Shown here piece by piece: positions 28,097 to 36,269 of a stretch of 64,000 nucleotides of DNA. Position 1 is the stretch's first letter; each line of letters begins with the position of its first letter. Made by a program: the position numbers and the translations under genes. The notes below the pieces were generated by a model that was given only the letters and a program-made list of their open reading frames with translations, did no database searches and was not told the origin of the DNA. The stretch lies in contig CP073016.1 in assembly GCA_025370075.1 (NCBI GenBank), positions 3,410,001 through 3,474,000 of the forward strand, written 5' to 3'. Source of the stretch: Chryseotalea sp. WA131a (lineage in GTDB: Bacteria > Bacteroidota > Bacteroidia > Cytophagales > Cyclobacteriaceae).

Positions 28097-28501
28097 TTAT
28101 CTGTCGATTTCTTCAGGTAAACGACAGAAATGATATGAAAGCTTAAACATGAAAAGGTAATAACCAAACCAGTCTAAACAAGCTATCCTGTTCCTGTCAA
28201 TATCTATTTTTAACGCGTTAAGTTCTTCGTTTGAGACTGAACTTAATTCATCAAAAAAAGCAATATATTCCGTGTTGTTGATAGGTGGAAAATACATGAG
28301 ATTTGAATACTCCTGATTTTTTAGCCGCTCAACAATAACCTCACAATCTTCAATTCCGTGAAAAGCAAGTCCCTCTTTGAAATCAGTCAACGAAAATAGC
28401 TTTGCAATCATTACTTGCTTTGGCAAAGTGCGAGAAGATTGATTTGCCTCATCTATGTCACAACTGTTTGAAAGTATTATCGAATCTAAATACACTTTTT
28501 C
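28097..28501 (-). pseudogene. C-terminal part of the third gene of TIGR04255 cassette 2, split by an IS element
   Basis: This fragment encodes about 131 residues beginning YLDSIILSNSCDIDEAN. The NSCDI motif matches SQSCDL of the cassette 1 counterpart. The N-terminal part lies at 29734-29961 on the other side of the insertion. Joining the two across the 9-base duplication gives one continuous frame of about 207 residues (…DFEKV-YLDS…). A GTG at 28495 could start a truncated product, but the gene is disrupted as it stands. Confidence 0.75.
28493..28501. repeat. Left target-site duplication CACTTTTTC
   Basis: CACTTTTTC here is repeated exactly at 29734-29742. Nine bases fits IS256-family insertion, and removing one copy plus the element restores the host reading frame. 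Confidence 0.85.
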
Positions 28502-28505
28502 GGCT

Positions 28506-28525
28506 TAATGGACATTTATTAGGCT
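28506..28525 (+). repeat. Left inverted repeat of the IS256-type element
   Basis: TAATGGACATTTATTAGGCT is the exact reverse complement of 29671-29690 and 29711-29730. The outermost four bases of the two ends differ (GGCT versus GAG). Confidence 0.9.
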
Positions 28526-28575
28526 GAAACCCTTGCAAATTATTGAATGCCATAGCTTTAGGTCAAATCAAAGCT

Positions 28576-29485
28576 ATGAATAAAAAAACTGCATTCACTG
28601 CGGGTCTAAAATGACCAAAAAGAATGGTAAGGTCAAAGGTATTCAATTGTATAAATGCACTTCTTGCGGTAAGCAATTCTTAGGTGGTGAGCGATTGGAT
28701 AGCCATTTGCTATGGCAAGAATACACCGAGGGGAAACAGACCTACCAACAGTTGAGCGAACAGTACGGCTGCTCTATCAAGACAATTCAACGAAGGTTGG
28801 ATAAAGTGAATGTGAAAACACCAGCCCTGGAAAAAGCAGCGGTAGTGGTGTTGATGGACACGACCTATTTCGGACGGGCCTTTGGCGTGATGCTGTTCAA
28901 AGATGCCTATAGCGGCAAGAACCTTTATAAACAATACGTGAAGAATGAAACGAACAGTTTGTACGGGGCAGGGCTTTTGTTTTTGAAAGAGAGCGGACTT
29001 GACATAAAGGCCATTGTCTGCGATGGAAGGAAAGGGCTGCTCGCCTTAATGCCAACCGTACCCAAGCAAATGTGCCAGTTCCATCAAGTGGCTATCGTTA
29101 CGCGATACCTCACACGCAAGCCCAAGGTGCAAGCGGCCAAGGAGCTACGTGAACATGCGTTGTTGCTATCTAAAACAGACAAAGAAAGTTTTGAAGGGGC
29201 CTGACCGCCTGGCATACAAAGTGGGAACAATTCCTCAATGAACGCAGCAAAGACAAAGCAGGAAAAAATCGGTACACACACCGCAAGCTCCGCAGCGCCT
29301 ATAGAAGTTTGAAGACCAACTTGCCTTGGCTCTTCACATTTTACGATAATATGGAACTCAACATTCCCAACACCACTAATGCCATTGATGGCCACTTTGC
29401 AGATATGAAAAACAAACTACGAAACCATAACGGACTGTCTTTGAACAGGAAAATGAAATTCATTGATGAGTTTTTGAAGGCATGA
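28576..29485 (+). pseudogene. IS256-type transposase with N-terminal zinc ribbon, frameshifted twice
   Basis: Three reading frames must be joined. The ATG at 28576 runs into an A7 tract (28582-28588); one more A would join it to CIHCGSKM…, completing a CxxC…CxxC zinc ribbon (first pair CIHC, second CTSC). The main frame then gives a helix-turn-helix, the first catalytic Asp in VVLMDTTYFG and the second in AIVCDGRKG. It stops at 29204, but adding one G to the G4 run at 29197-29200 joins it to TAWHTKWEQFL…, ending at 29485. The third catalytic residue region reads NAIDGHF, with Asp where Glu is usual. Probably inactive. Confidence 0.75.
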
Positions 29486-29670
29486 GGGTTCTCCAAAATA
29501 TCAACAGGCCACCCTTTGGATGACCTGTCAAAAGACATTTTGTCGAACCGTCAAGGCATCCCTGATAGGTTGCTCTCCAGCAGGGCCTACTTCCGTTTCA
29601 CCATTGACACAACAAACTTAAGAACATCATACATTGGATGTGCAAATCAACCCAAATCCCAAAAATAAAC

Positions 29671-29730
29671 AGCCTAATAAATGTCCATTAAAGACTATCG
29701 TCTAAAAAACAGCCTAATAAATGTCCATTA
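29671..29730 (-). repeat. Tandem duplicated right inverted repeat of the IS256-type element
   Basis: AGCCTAATAAATGTCCATTA occurs at 29671-29690 and again at 29711-29730, 40 bases apart. Each is the exact reverse complement of the left end. The outer copy abuts the target-site duplication, so it is the functional end of this insertion. Confidence 0.9.
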
Positions 29731-29733
29731 CTC

Positions 29734-29742
29734 CACTTTTTC
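29734..29742. repeat. Right target-site duplication CACTTTTTC
   Basis: Exact copy of 28493-28501, flanking the IS256-type element. Confidence 0.85.
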
Positions 29743-29961
29743 AAAGTCCCTTTTCTCCGAATCCCATGATGGAAATCGCAATTCAAAAATCAAATCGCCT
29801 TGTAGAAAATAGTTAGGTGAATATGTTAGATAGAAATCTGTATAGAGTTTTGAATCAGAGTTAACTGCAAATTGTTTTAATCCGTCTCGCAGCCTACTCT
29901 TTCGCTGCTCTGAAATACTGGGTGGAAAGAGACGTTCAATTAATTCTAAATTAAAACCCAT
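29734..29961 (-). pseudogene. N-terminal part of the third gene of TIGR04255 cassette 2, split by an IS element
   Basis: This encodes about 76 residues from ATG 29961, ending DSEKRDFEKV before the frame enters the insertion and stops at 29728. It contains FLQGDLIFELRFP, which aligns with QGDFIPNCPIF of the cassette 1 protein. One base separates its start from the stop of the middle gene, so it belonged to the same operon. The remainder is at 28097-28501. Confidence 0.75.
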
Positions 29962-29962
29962 C

Positions 29963-30319
29963 TTACAATCTTTGAGACAGCGATGTTCGCCTTTTTGTTG
30001 CCTTTTTTAAAGCATAATCTAGGGCCAGAACAGCTTTTCCAGAAAGTGGTTTTGAGCTCTTAAACAGCTCCGTTGCCACTTCTAAAATCTCAATTTGGCT
30101 CATGTTGACCGAGAAGGGAAATGAATAATAACCTTTTGAGGGATTTAGTAAAATCGAACCGTTTCCTGTTATAGAGTACTGTTTGCCCACGGGAGATAGC
30201 ACAAAGTATTTGAATGGGTCTGGATAGCTATAGTCTTTCTTTGCTTCCATTTTTTCAATAGTTATAGTGGGATTGCCTTTAATCCGATCAAGATTCAATT
30301 CCAAATCACTTATGAACAT
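29963..30319 (-). CDS. Middle gene of TIGR04255 cassette 2, unknown small protein
   Basis: The 118-residue protein has no recognised domain, signal peptide or membrane helix. A helical C-terminal part ([20 protein letters not shown]) ends in a basic, Ser-rich tail. It lies between the TIGR04255 gene (11 bases upstream) and the IS-split gene (one base downstream). Its position and length mirror the 115-residue protein of cassette 1, though sequences are not visibly related. Confidence 0.55.
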
Positions 30320-30330
30320 TTGTTATAGGT

Positions 30331-31062
30331 CTATTTTATTAAACTTTTAAAATAATCAGATGATATCTGGATAAAGGCATTTCTCGCTGCGCTATGTGCG
30401 TCATCTGCTAAGGTGTTCCAAAGAACCTCGTTACTATTGTTGTTGGCTATACAATTGCATTCCAAAATTACTCTTTTATTCAATTTTGGCAATAATCCTG
30501 TGTTTAGAACGGTTTTTACAGATAACTGTTTATTTGGAGCGATTGTATAATTGCTCTGAAAGAAATGAGAATTTTCCTCACCTTCACCGAAATCTTTCAT
30601 GTTTGGAACGAACTTGAAGTAATCTGCTAGAGATCTTCCCGACTCTAAATCAAAGTTATTTATGTAAATCATTTGGGCACTAAGGACTCCATTACCCAAT
30701 CCTAAACCAAAGTATTCAGCAATATTTGGATCAATTATCTCAGGCTTAAATACGTCCCAGCCGGAATAGTGATTGAGGGAGTGGAAAGAAATGTAGTTAT
30801 TGCCCATTAAGATTGCATGTTGATCATTAGTGGTTTTAAAAACCATTTGTGTCTCACCATGCTGAATGTTTGATTGGGGTTCTGAGTCGCCTTTGAATTC
30901 AAAGTTGAGTTGTACTGGTTTGATTTCTTGTTTTTTATCGAAACCTTTCTGCTTGATTTTATCAAAAAAATAAGAAAAGAAGGTAACATCCCATGGGTTC
31001 TTCGATGGATCAAACCTGAATGCACAAACAGCCTCAGTTATTTTATGATTCTTAAACTCCAT
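30331..31062 (-). CDS. TIGR04255 family protein (cassette 2)
   Basis: The 243-residue protein opens with ITEAVCAFRFDPSKNPWD. It continues with NNYISFHSLNHYSGWDVFKPEI and GLGLGNGVLSAQMIYINNFD, the layout of TIGR04255 proteins. It is divergent from the cassette 1 copy (242 residues) but has the same length and leads an operon of the same order. Its function is unknown. Because the third gene is broken, this cassette is probably not fully functional. Confidence 0.65.
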   Translation of the reverse strand: MEFKNHKITEAVCAFRFDPSKNPWDVTFFSYFFDKIKQKGFDKKQEIKPVQLNFEFKGDSEPQSNIQHGETQMVFKTTNDQHAILMGNNYISFHSLNHYSGWDVFKPEIIDPNIAEYFGLGLGNGVLSAQMIYINNFDLESGRSLADYFKFVPNMKDFGEGEENSHFFQSNYTIAPNKQLSVKTVLNTGLLPKLNKRVILECNCIANNNSNEVLWNTLADDAHSAARNAFIQISSDYFKSLIK

Positions 31063-31139
31063 TTTGAATTAATGACAAACATATCATTTATTACACAAAG
31101 TTAAGACGTTTATTGAAGCATATTAAATAAATGTTTACA

Positions 31140-31265
31140 TCTACGTGAGCAATAGAAGCAGATACCCTGCAACTGCGTGGGCACGTGGGCGGGCGCGAGG
31201 AGTAGAAGCGGATAGCGCGACCCAGCGATAGCGAGTGCGCGGCAGGGGCACGCCCTTACAACCTT
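31140..31265. repeat. GC-rich intergenic repeat upstream of cassette 2
   Basis: Within the 232-base gap between divergent genes lies a GC-rich block with two AGAAGC(A/G)GATA motifs, AGCGCGACCC and GGGGCACGCCC. The last two recur in similar form upstream of cassette 1 (near 25590-25650). It looks like a dispersed repeat rather than coding DNA. Confidence 0.45.
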
Positions 31266-31294
31266 TTCAAGTCCTTTCCGTGTATTAACGAACC

Positions 31295-31846
31295 ATGACC
31301 GAAACGACCTTTTTTAAAGCCCGGCTTTACTTTACAGGAATCGTTGCCCTAGCCATCTGGTCATTGCTAACTTGGAATCATTATCATGGAGGTGTGCCAA
31401 GCCATCACCTACTGGCGCGCGAAGATTTGCCTTCCTTTTCCAACTGGTGGGGCGGCCTTTTGGTTCCGCTCCTCGCTTGGTTTCTATCGTATCAAGTTCA
31501 AAAGAGAATCTATCATGGAGCGGAAAAAAATTCAAAAGAAGTAAATCTACCCGCTTCTGTACTTTACGGATTTTTTGGTGCACTGCTATTTGGAATAGTG
31601 ATCTCCATTTTTTTCACTTTTGGAAACGAAGATATGCCCTCCTACATGATGATGGGGCTTCTCGCGCTTGCGCTCTCCTTTCCTATTTATCGGGCAGAAT
31701 GTTTTCTTGGATTTGTGATCAGTATGACTTTTACATTTGGTGGGGTGCTTCCAATTATCATCGGGTCAATCTTAGCTCTATTGGGTGTAGTACTTTATCT
31801 GATTGTTCGACCCACAATAGTATTGATCTGGACAAAACTTATATGA
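31295..31846 (+). CDS. Membrane protein of unknown function
   Basis: The 183-residue protein has about five hydrophobic helices (for example FTGIVALAIWSLLTW and LYGFFGALLFGIVISIFF) and no recognised motif. It lies divergently from cassette 2 across the GC-rich repeat. No signal peptide cleavage site is evident, and no partner gene can be proposed. Confidence 0.55.
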   Translation: MTETTFFKARLYFTGIVALAIWSLLTWNHYHGGVPSHHLLAREDLPSFSNWWGGLLVPLLAWFLSYQVQKRIYHGAEKNSKEVNLPASVLYGFFGALLFGIVISIFFTFGNEDMPSYMMMGLLALALSFPIYRAECFLGFVISMTFTFGGVLPIIIGSILALLGVVLYLIVRPTIVLIWTKLI

Positions 31847-31929
31847 ATGGTGCACCCACGATAGAGGAAATTTCCAATTTCTGATTATTATTCCAATGGA
31901 ATCCAACCTGTTTCAATCGGCAATTTTCA

Positions 31930-32331
31930 CAACTTAATCGAACTCGTTTGGAACTTTGGCCAGGATGTGATTTTGAAGAAGAGTCTGAAAACTATAAAGC
32001 TGCCATAAATTCTTAGATTGAAATCTGTTACCTTGCCAAAAAGCAAGAAATTTATATTGCATTCATCCATGTAACTATTCGGAAAGAATATGTGAAAGGC
32101 GCAACGGAATCACCTGTTGCTTATGTGGAAGGTGTCTATGTTAAGCCAACGTATCAAAGACAAGGAATTGCCAAAAAACTAATTGATCAGGCTGAAGATT
32201 GGGCAAAACAAAAAGGCATAACTCAACTTGCCTCAGACAGCAACATCACTAATTTACAAAGCATACATTTTCATAAAAAGATTGGCTTTATAGAAGTTGA
32301 ACGAATTGTTTGTTATATCAAAAATATTTGA
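31930..32331 (+). pseudogene. AAC(6')-like GNAT acetyltransferase, decayed
   Basis: A continuous frame from 31930 reads RTRLELWPGCDFEEES, then a TAG at 32014-32016, then the core of an AAC(6')-type acetyltransferase: RKEYVKGATESPVAYVEGVYV, the acetyl-CoA loop QRQGIAKKLI, and FHKKIGFIEVERIVCYIK at the end. The match to aminoglycoside 6'-N-acetyltransferases is by pattern. The first ~20 codons and a start are not recognisable. A GTG at 32092 could start a 79-residue fragment lacking the N-terminal half. The gene is probably dead. Confidence 0.65.
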
Positions 32332-32387
32332 TGGGAGTATACCAAACGAAAAAAACTTGGTGAATTTGAAGAACTGGTACTACTTAC

Positions 32388-32451
32388 AGTGCCATGCCCA
32401 AACTTAGCATTAGTTACAGGTAACTTTTAATTAAGTTAGGCGTCTGGCACT
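32388..32451. repeat. Imperfect inverted repeat with attC-like core
   Basis: The arms AGTGCCA…GCCC.AAACTTA and TTAAGTTAGGC…TGGCACT pair imperfectly around a ~20-base loop. The right arm contains GTTAGGC, which fits the integron core GTTRRRY; the left arm has GCCCAAAC, one base off RYYYAAC. The arms extend beyond the cores, which is not typical of attC. It follows the decayed acetyltransferase gene. Confidence 0.3.
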
Positions 32452-32486
32452 TGAGGCATATTCTAAAACTTGTTAACAACGAAATC

Positions 32487-32912
32487 ATGGACAACAACAT
32501 ACCACTAGACAAAGCCCAAGTCAACATTCGGATTAAACTGGCTGCCCTATGGGCCGCTGTGATGTTTTTCTATATCTATGGCGATTACTTCTCGCTCTAC
32601 ATACCCGGTTATGCAGGTAAGCTCGTTGCTGGAGACACGCTACTTGACAGTCCCATTAAAGTTTTTGCTGCTTCTGTTTTGATGTCCATTCCTCCACTTG
32701 TTATTATGTTAACAGTAATGGCCCGACCTGTCCTAGCACGTTGGGTAAACATTGTTTTCGGCATTGTGTTCACAGCTATTATGGTGCTGATTGCTGTTTC
32801 GGCAATCCCGGTTACTCCGGAGATAGCCGCGTATGTATTTTATGCCATTGTAGAGAGCTGTATTACACTCGTAATTGTTCGGCTTGCATGGATGTGGCCA
32901 CGAGCAATTTGA
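32487..32912 (+). CDS. DUF6326 family membrane protein
   Basis: The 141-residue protein has four hydrophobic helices and the family-like start IKLAALWAAVMFFYIYGDYFSLYIPG. Function is unknown. ATG 32487 is preferred over the ORF start at 32451, which lies within the inverted repeat. It forms a tandem with the DUF4386 gene 34 bases downstream. Confidence 0.65.
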   Translation: MDNNIPLDKAQVNIRIKLAALWAAVMFFYIYGDYFSLYIPGYAGKLVAGDTLLDSPIKVFAASVLMSIPPLVIMLTVMARPVLARWVNIVFGIVFTAIMVLIAVSAIPVTPEIAAYVFYAIVESCITLVIVRLAWMWPRAI

Positions 32913-32946
32913 AAGTAACAACGGTATGATTGTATAAACTTCACAA

Positions 32947-33636
32947 ATGAACTCAAACAAAAAAACAGCTCGAATAGCGGGCGCATTTTACTTGATCCTT
33001 GTCCTAACCGGAATCTTTAGTTTACTCTATGTTCCCTCCAAGCTTATTGTGTGGAACGATGCTGCTGTTACCTTTAATAACATTGTAGCCAACGAAACTC
33101 TTTTTCGATTAGGTATTGTGGCAGGTATAATCGCCTACATCTCCTTTCTATTTCTGCCATTGGTTTTATACAAGTTGCTAAGCCCGATCCATAAAACAAT
33201 TGCCATAAGCATGGTAGCATTGGCAGTTGTAAGTGTCCCTATATCACTCATTAACATCAATCACAAACTTGAAGTACTTACGTTCATTAGCGAGGCAAGC
33301 TATCTCGATGTATTTCAGGCAGGTGAACTGCACACGCAAGTCATGTTATCGCTTGAGCATTACAACAACGGAATCGAGGCCGTTTCCATCTTCTGGGGAT
33401 TGTGGTTATTGCCGTTTGGTTACTTGGTCTTCAGGTCTGGTTTTCTTCCAAAATTATTAGGCATCTTATTAATGATGGGTTGCTTTGGTTATTTGATAAA
33501 TTTTGTTGGCGGGTTTTTATTTCCAGGTTATGCAAGCTTAGGTGTTGCCAGTTTTATTTCTATACCAGGCAGCCTTGGTGAAATAGGAACTTGCCTTTGG
33601 TTGGTAATTGTGGGAGCGAAAAGTGGAAAAAACTGA
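32947..33636 (+). CDS. DUF4386 domain-containing membrane protein
   Basis: The 229-residue protein begins KKTARIAGAFYLILVLTGIFSLLYVP, the hallmark of DUF4386, and has six hydrophobic helices. These proteins are common in accessory regions of Bacteroidota and Firmicutes, with no known function. It is followed 12 bases later by another small membrane protein, probably in one operon. Confidence 0.78.
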   Translation: MNSNKKTARIAGAFYLILVLTGIFSLLYVPSKLIVWNDAAVTFNNIVANETLFRLGIVAGIIAYISFLFLPLVLYKLLSPIHKTIAISMVALAVVSVPISLININHKLEVLTFISEASYLDVFQAGELHTQVMLSLEHYNNGIEAVSIFWGLWLLPFGYLVFRSGFLPKLLGILLMMGCFGYLINFVGGFLFPGYASLGVASFISIPGSLGEIGTCLWLVIVGAKSGKN

Positions 33637-33648
33637 ATTTGACGAAGA

Positions 33649-34050
33649 ATGTGGCAGATTATTGCTAAACTAGTCTCCAACCCAAAAAAACTTTTTCTGG
33701 TTGACAGCGTAGGTGCATTCATGACGGCATTCTTTTTAGCCGTAGTCTTACCGACCTTCGAAGAATATGTTGGGATGCCGAAAAAAATACTTGTTCCACT
33801 TTCCACCATTGCATTGGTCTATGCACTGTATTCCGCTTTGTGTTATTATTTCACCGATCAAAACTGGAGGCTATTTCTTAAAAGCCTTTGTATTGCCAAC
33901 TTGCTTTATTGCTTTTTAACAACAGGGCTTTTAATTCTCTTCTACTCAAGCCTCACTACTCTTGGCGTTATGTATTTTTTGATCGAAATCGCTTTGATTG
34001 GTGTTTTGATAACTATTGAGCGAAAGGCTTTAAAGTATCACGTGGTGTAA
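33649..34050 (+). CDS. Small four-helix membrane protein, unknown
   Basis: The 133-residue protein has four hydrophobic segments (FMTAFFLAVVLP, IALVYALYSALCYYF, IANLLYCFLTTGLLILFY, YFLIEIALIGVLI) and a DQNWRLFLK loop. It looks like the small permease-like proteins found near DUF4386 genes. The 3' end overlaps the convergent AraC regulator by 13 bases. Confidence 0.6.
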   Translation: MWQIIAKLVSNPKKLFLVDSVGAFMTAFFLAVVLPTFEEYVGMPKKILVPLSTIALVYALYSALCYYFTDQNWRLFLKSLCIANLLYCFLTTGLLILFYSSLTTLGVMYFLIEIALIGVLITIERKALKYHVV

Positions 34051-35021
34051 GCTGGCTGCTTGTTATACTTATTCCGATATTCAATCGGTGTAAGCCCCGT
34101 TATCTTTTTGAAAATCGAGCGGAAAGCTTTGGTATCGGTGTAGCCCACATCAACCATTGCTTCGCTGATGTTTTTGCGGCTTGATTCAAAACTTCTTTTG
34201 GCCGCTTCAATCTTCACACGATGAACATACTCCAACACAGAATTGTTGGTGGCCTGCTTAAACCTGCGCTCAAAACTCCGTCTGCCCAAGGCTACCATCT
34301 CAGCCAATTCATCGAGCGTGATTTTTTCGTGGATGTTTTTTTCAATGTATTCTTGCGCCTTTATCACCGCTAGGTCTTTGTGGTTCTTCTGCGCTTTGAA
34401 CATGGCAAAGGTCGTTTGGCTTTGTCTGTCAATGTCAATCGCAAAATATTTGGAGGCGAGAATGGCCGTATCGCGGTCTGTATATTTTTCAATCAAATGC
34501 AACAACATGTTCCAGTACGAGTTGGCTCCACCGCTGGAATAGATGCGATGCTCCTCGGTAATGATACTTCCGTCCATCACCTCCACTTCTGGAAACATTT
34601 CACGGAACTCGTTTTGAAAACCCCAATGTGTAGAACATTTTTTGCCGTTCAGCAATCCCGTTGAGGCCAACAAAAAAGCTCCCACGCAAAGCGAAGCCAC
34701 TTCCGCTCCTTTATTATACTGGTTGGTAATCCACGGAATGAGTATTTTGTTTTTTGCAATGGCCGTGGACATATCGCCAAACAGCGCGGGTATAAAAACC
34801 AAGTCGGTTTTCTTCACATCCTTCAATTGTTGATCGGTATGTACTGAAAACAACCCTCCATTGAGCTTCACTTCTTTTTTCGCGCCTACCAGTTGCACAT
34901 TGAACAATGGCTTCTTCCCCGAGGCAATCAAAAACTGATTCACAGCTGTGAACAAATACTGTGGATCGGCTATGGCCTGCGGCACAGACGATTCGGGAAC
35001 GAGGATGCTTACATTTTTCAT
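34038..35021 (-). CDS. GlxA-type AraC-family transcriptional regulator
   Basis: The 327-residue protein has an N-terminal DJ-1/PfpI-like domain (residues 1-190; ASLCVGAFLLASTGLLNGK holds the nucleophile-elbow cysteine) and a C-terminal AraC domain with two helix-turn-helix motifs (TLDELAEMVALGRRSFERRF and NISEAMVDVGYTDTKAFRSIF). GlxA-type proteins sense small molecules in the DJ-1 domain. Downstream targets here are unknown, although a group of small SRPBCC/VOC/DUF1801 genes starts 380 bases away on the opposite strand. Confidence 0.9.
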   Translation of the reverse strand: MKNVSILVPESSVPQAIADPQYLFTAVNQFLIASGKKPLFNVQLVGAKKEVKLNGGLFSVHTDQQLKDVKKTDLVFIPALFGDMSTAIAKNKILIPWITNQYNKGAEVASLCVGAFLLASTGLLNGKKCSTHWGFQNEFREMFPEVEVMDGSIITEEHRIYSSGGANSYWNMLLHLIEKYTDRDTAILASKYFAIDIDRQSQTTFAMFKAQKNHKDLAVIKAQEYIEKNIHEKITLDELAEMVALGRRSFERRFKQATNNSVLEYVHRVKIEAAKRSFESSRKNISEAMVDVGYTDTKAFRSIFKKITGLTPIEYRNKYNKQPAYTT

Positions 35022-35165
35022 CTTTCAAATGTAGTTAGGTCTGCGAAGGTAATGAACGCCTTGTCGTAAAACACCCTTTTATTGTCATTTCCGCACATGC
35101 TCACTTGTGGTTCCGTACTGCATCTTCGTATCGTCAATCGGAAGAAAAATATCGGTACCACAAAA

Positions 35166-35273
35166 ATGGCACAAATCAATTCCTATTTGACCTTACGTGG
35201 AAATTGTCGCGAGGCAATGACTTTTTATCGCCACTCTTATAAATTCGTTTCCCAACATAAAACCAAATTTTGA
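35166..35273 (+). pseudogene. Truncated PhnB/VOC-family fragment
   Basis: MAQINSYLTLRGNCREAMTF matches the start of PhnB-like VOC proteins, but after about 22 codons the similarity ends, and the frame stops at 35273. About 130 bases of unrecognisable sequence separate it from the next gene. An intact family member lies at 35838-36257. Confidence 0.5.
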
Positions 35274-35401
35274 CCTTGACGATTGTGATCGGGTGTTGAG
35301 GGTGGAAGGAGATTTTGTTGCAACGGAAATAATCCGTCTTATCAAGATAAAAGGGCATTCATGTGAAGGATTGAAGTAATAAACATTAACCAAAAAATAA
35401 A

Positions 35402-35818
35402 ATGGATAAGCAAAAAATCAACATCGAAGCAACTATCAACGCATCCCTTGCAAAAGTTTGGCAGTATTACACAGAACCCAAACACATAACCCAATGGAAC
35501 AACGCCTCAGACGATTGGCACACCACGAGAGCAGAAAATGATTTGCATAAAGGAGGAAAGTTTCTCTCGCGCATGGAAGCTAAAGACGGAAGCTTTGGAT
35601 TTGACTTCACGGGTGTGTACGATGAAGTAAAAGTAAACGAATATATTGCCTATACCATTGACGATGGTCGAAAAGTCGAAATTGATTTTAGTGCGCAAGG
35701 CAACCAATGCAAAATAAGGATAGCCTTTGAAGCAGAAACCCAAAACCCGATTGAAATGCAAAGAGAAGGGTGGCAAGCAATATTGGATAATTTTAAAAAA
35801 TATACTCAATCAAATTAA
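35402..35818 (+). CDS. SRPBCC family protein (AHSA1-like)
   Basis: The 138-residue protein has the START-like pattern INIEATINASLAKVWQYYTEP…WN and VDFTGVYDEV-type strands (FDFTGVYDEVKVNEYIAYTI), and closes with GWQAILDNFKKY. The fold forms a hydrophobic ligand cavity. Such small proteins are abundant and functionally undefined in soil and freshwater Bacteroidota. It lies 19 bases before a PhnB-like gene, with which it is probably co-transcribed. Confidence 0.85.
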   Translation: MDKQKINIEATINASLAKVWQYYTEPKHITQWNNASDDWHTTRAENDLHKGGKFLSRMEAKDGSFGFDFTGVYDEVKVNEYIAYTIDDGRKVEIDFSAQGNQCKIRIAFEAETQNPIEMQREGWQAILDNFKKYTQSN

Positions 35819-35837
35819 ATCTTAAATACCAAGAACT

Positions 35838-36257
35838 ATGAATTCTATTTACCCCTGCCTCTGGTTTGATGGCAACGCCAAAGCGGCCGCTGAATTTTAT
35901 TGTTCGGTCTTTGAGAATTCAAAAATTACAGCCGACACGCCCATAGTTGTCAACTTTGAACTGAATGGAAAAAAATTTATGGGCTTAAATGGCGGACCGA
36001 TGTTTAAATTCAATGAAGCCGTGTCATTTGTTGTCGATTGCGAAACTCAGGAAGAAATCGATTACTACTGGGATAAACTTACGAAAGATGGTCAGGAAAG
36101 TCAGTGCGGCTGGCTAAAAGATAAGTTTGGAGTGTCGTGGCAAATTGTTCCAACCATCTTGGGCAAGTTAATGGCCGACCCAAGCAAGACGCAGCGCGTG
36201 GTGGCGGCTTTCACGCAGATGAAGAAATTTGATATTGAAAAGTTAGTGACTGCCTAA
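35838..36257 (+). CDS. PhnB-like VOC family protein
   Basis: The 139-residue protein has the 3-demethylubiquinone-methyltransferase-like VOC signature: YPCLWFDGNAKAAAEFYCSVF at the start, and GWLKDKFGVSWQIVPTILGKL near residue 105. VOC proteins bind a metal between paired beta-alpha-beta-beta-beta units, but this subgroup's function is unknown. It follows the SRPBCC gene in a likely operon. Its 3' side holds a dispersed inverted repeat. Confidence 0.85.
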   Translation: MNSIYPCLWFDGNAKAAAEFYCSVFENSKITADTPIVVNFELNGKKFMGLNGGPMFKFNEAVSFVVDCETQEEIDYYWDKLTKDGQESQCGWLKDKFGVSWQIVPTILGKLMADPSKTQRVVAAFTQMKKFDIEKLVTA

Positions 36258-36269
36258 TAACTTTTAATA

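Larger units (their letters stand above)
28502..29733 (+). mobile_element. IS256-type insertion sequence (variant Zn-binding transposase), 1232 bp
   Basis: The element is bounded by 9-base direct repeats (28493-28501 and 29734-29742). Its subterminal inverted repeats share TAATGGACATTTATTAGGCT (28506-28525) with the reverse complement at 29711-29730. An extra copy of the right repeat lies 40 bases inside, at 29671-29690. The transposase gene is broken by two apparent frameshifts. About 240 bases after the transposase stop hold no gene. It interrupts the last gene of TIGR04255 cassette 2. Confidence 0.85.

Noticed and set aside
29191..29210. Programmed -1 frameshift in the IS256-type transposase
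   Set aside because: No X-XXY-YYZ slippery heptamer or downstream pseudoknot was seen, and a second shift at A7 affects the same gene, so decay or error is likelier.
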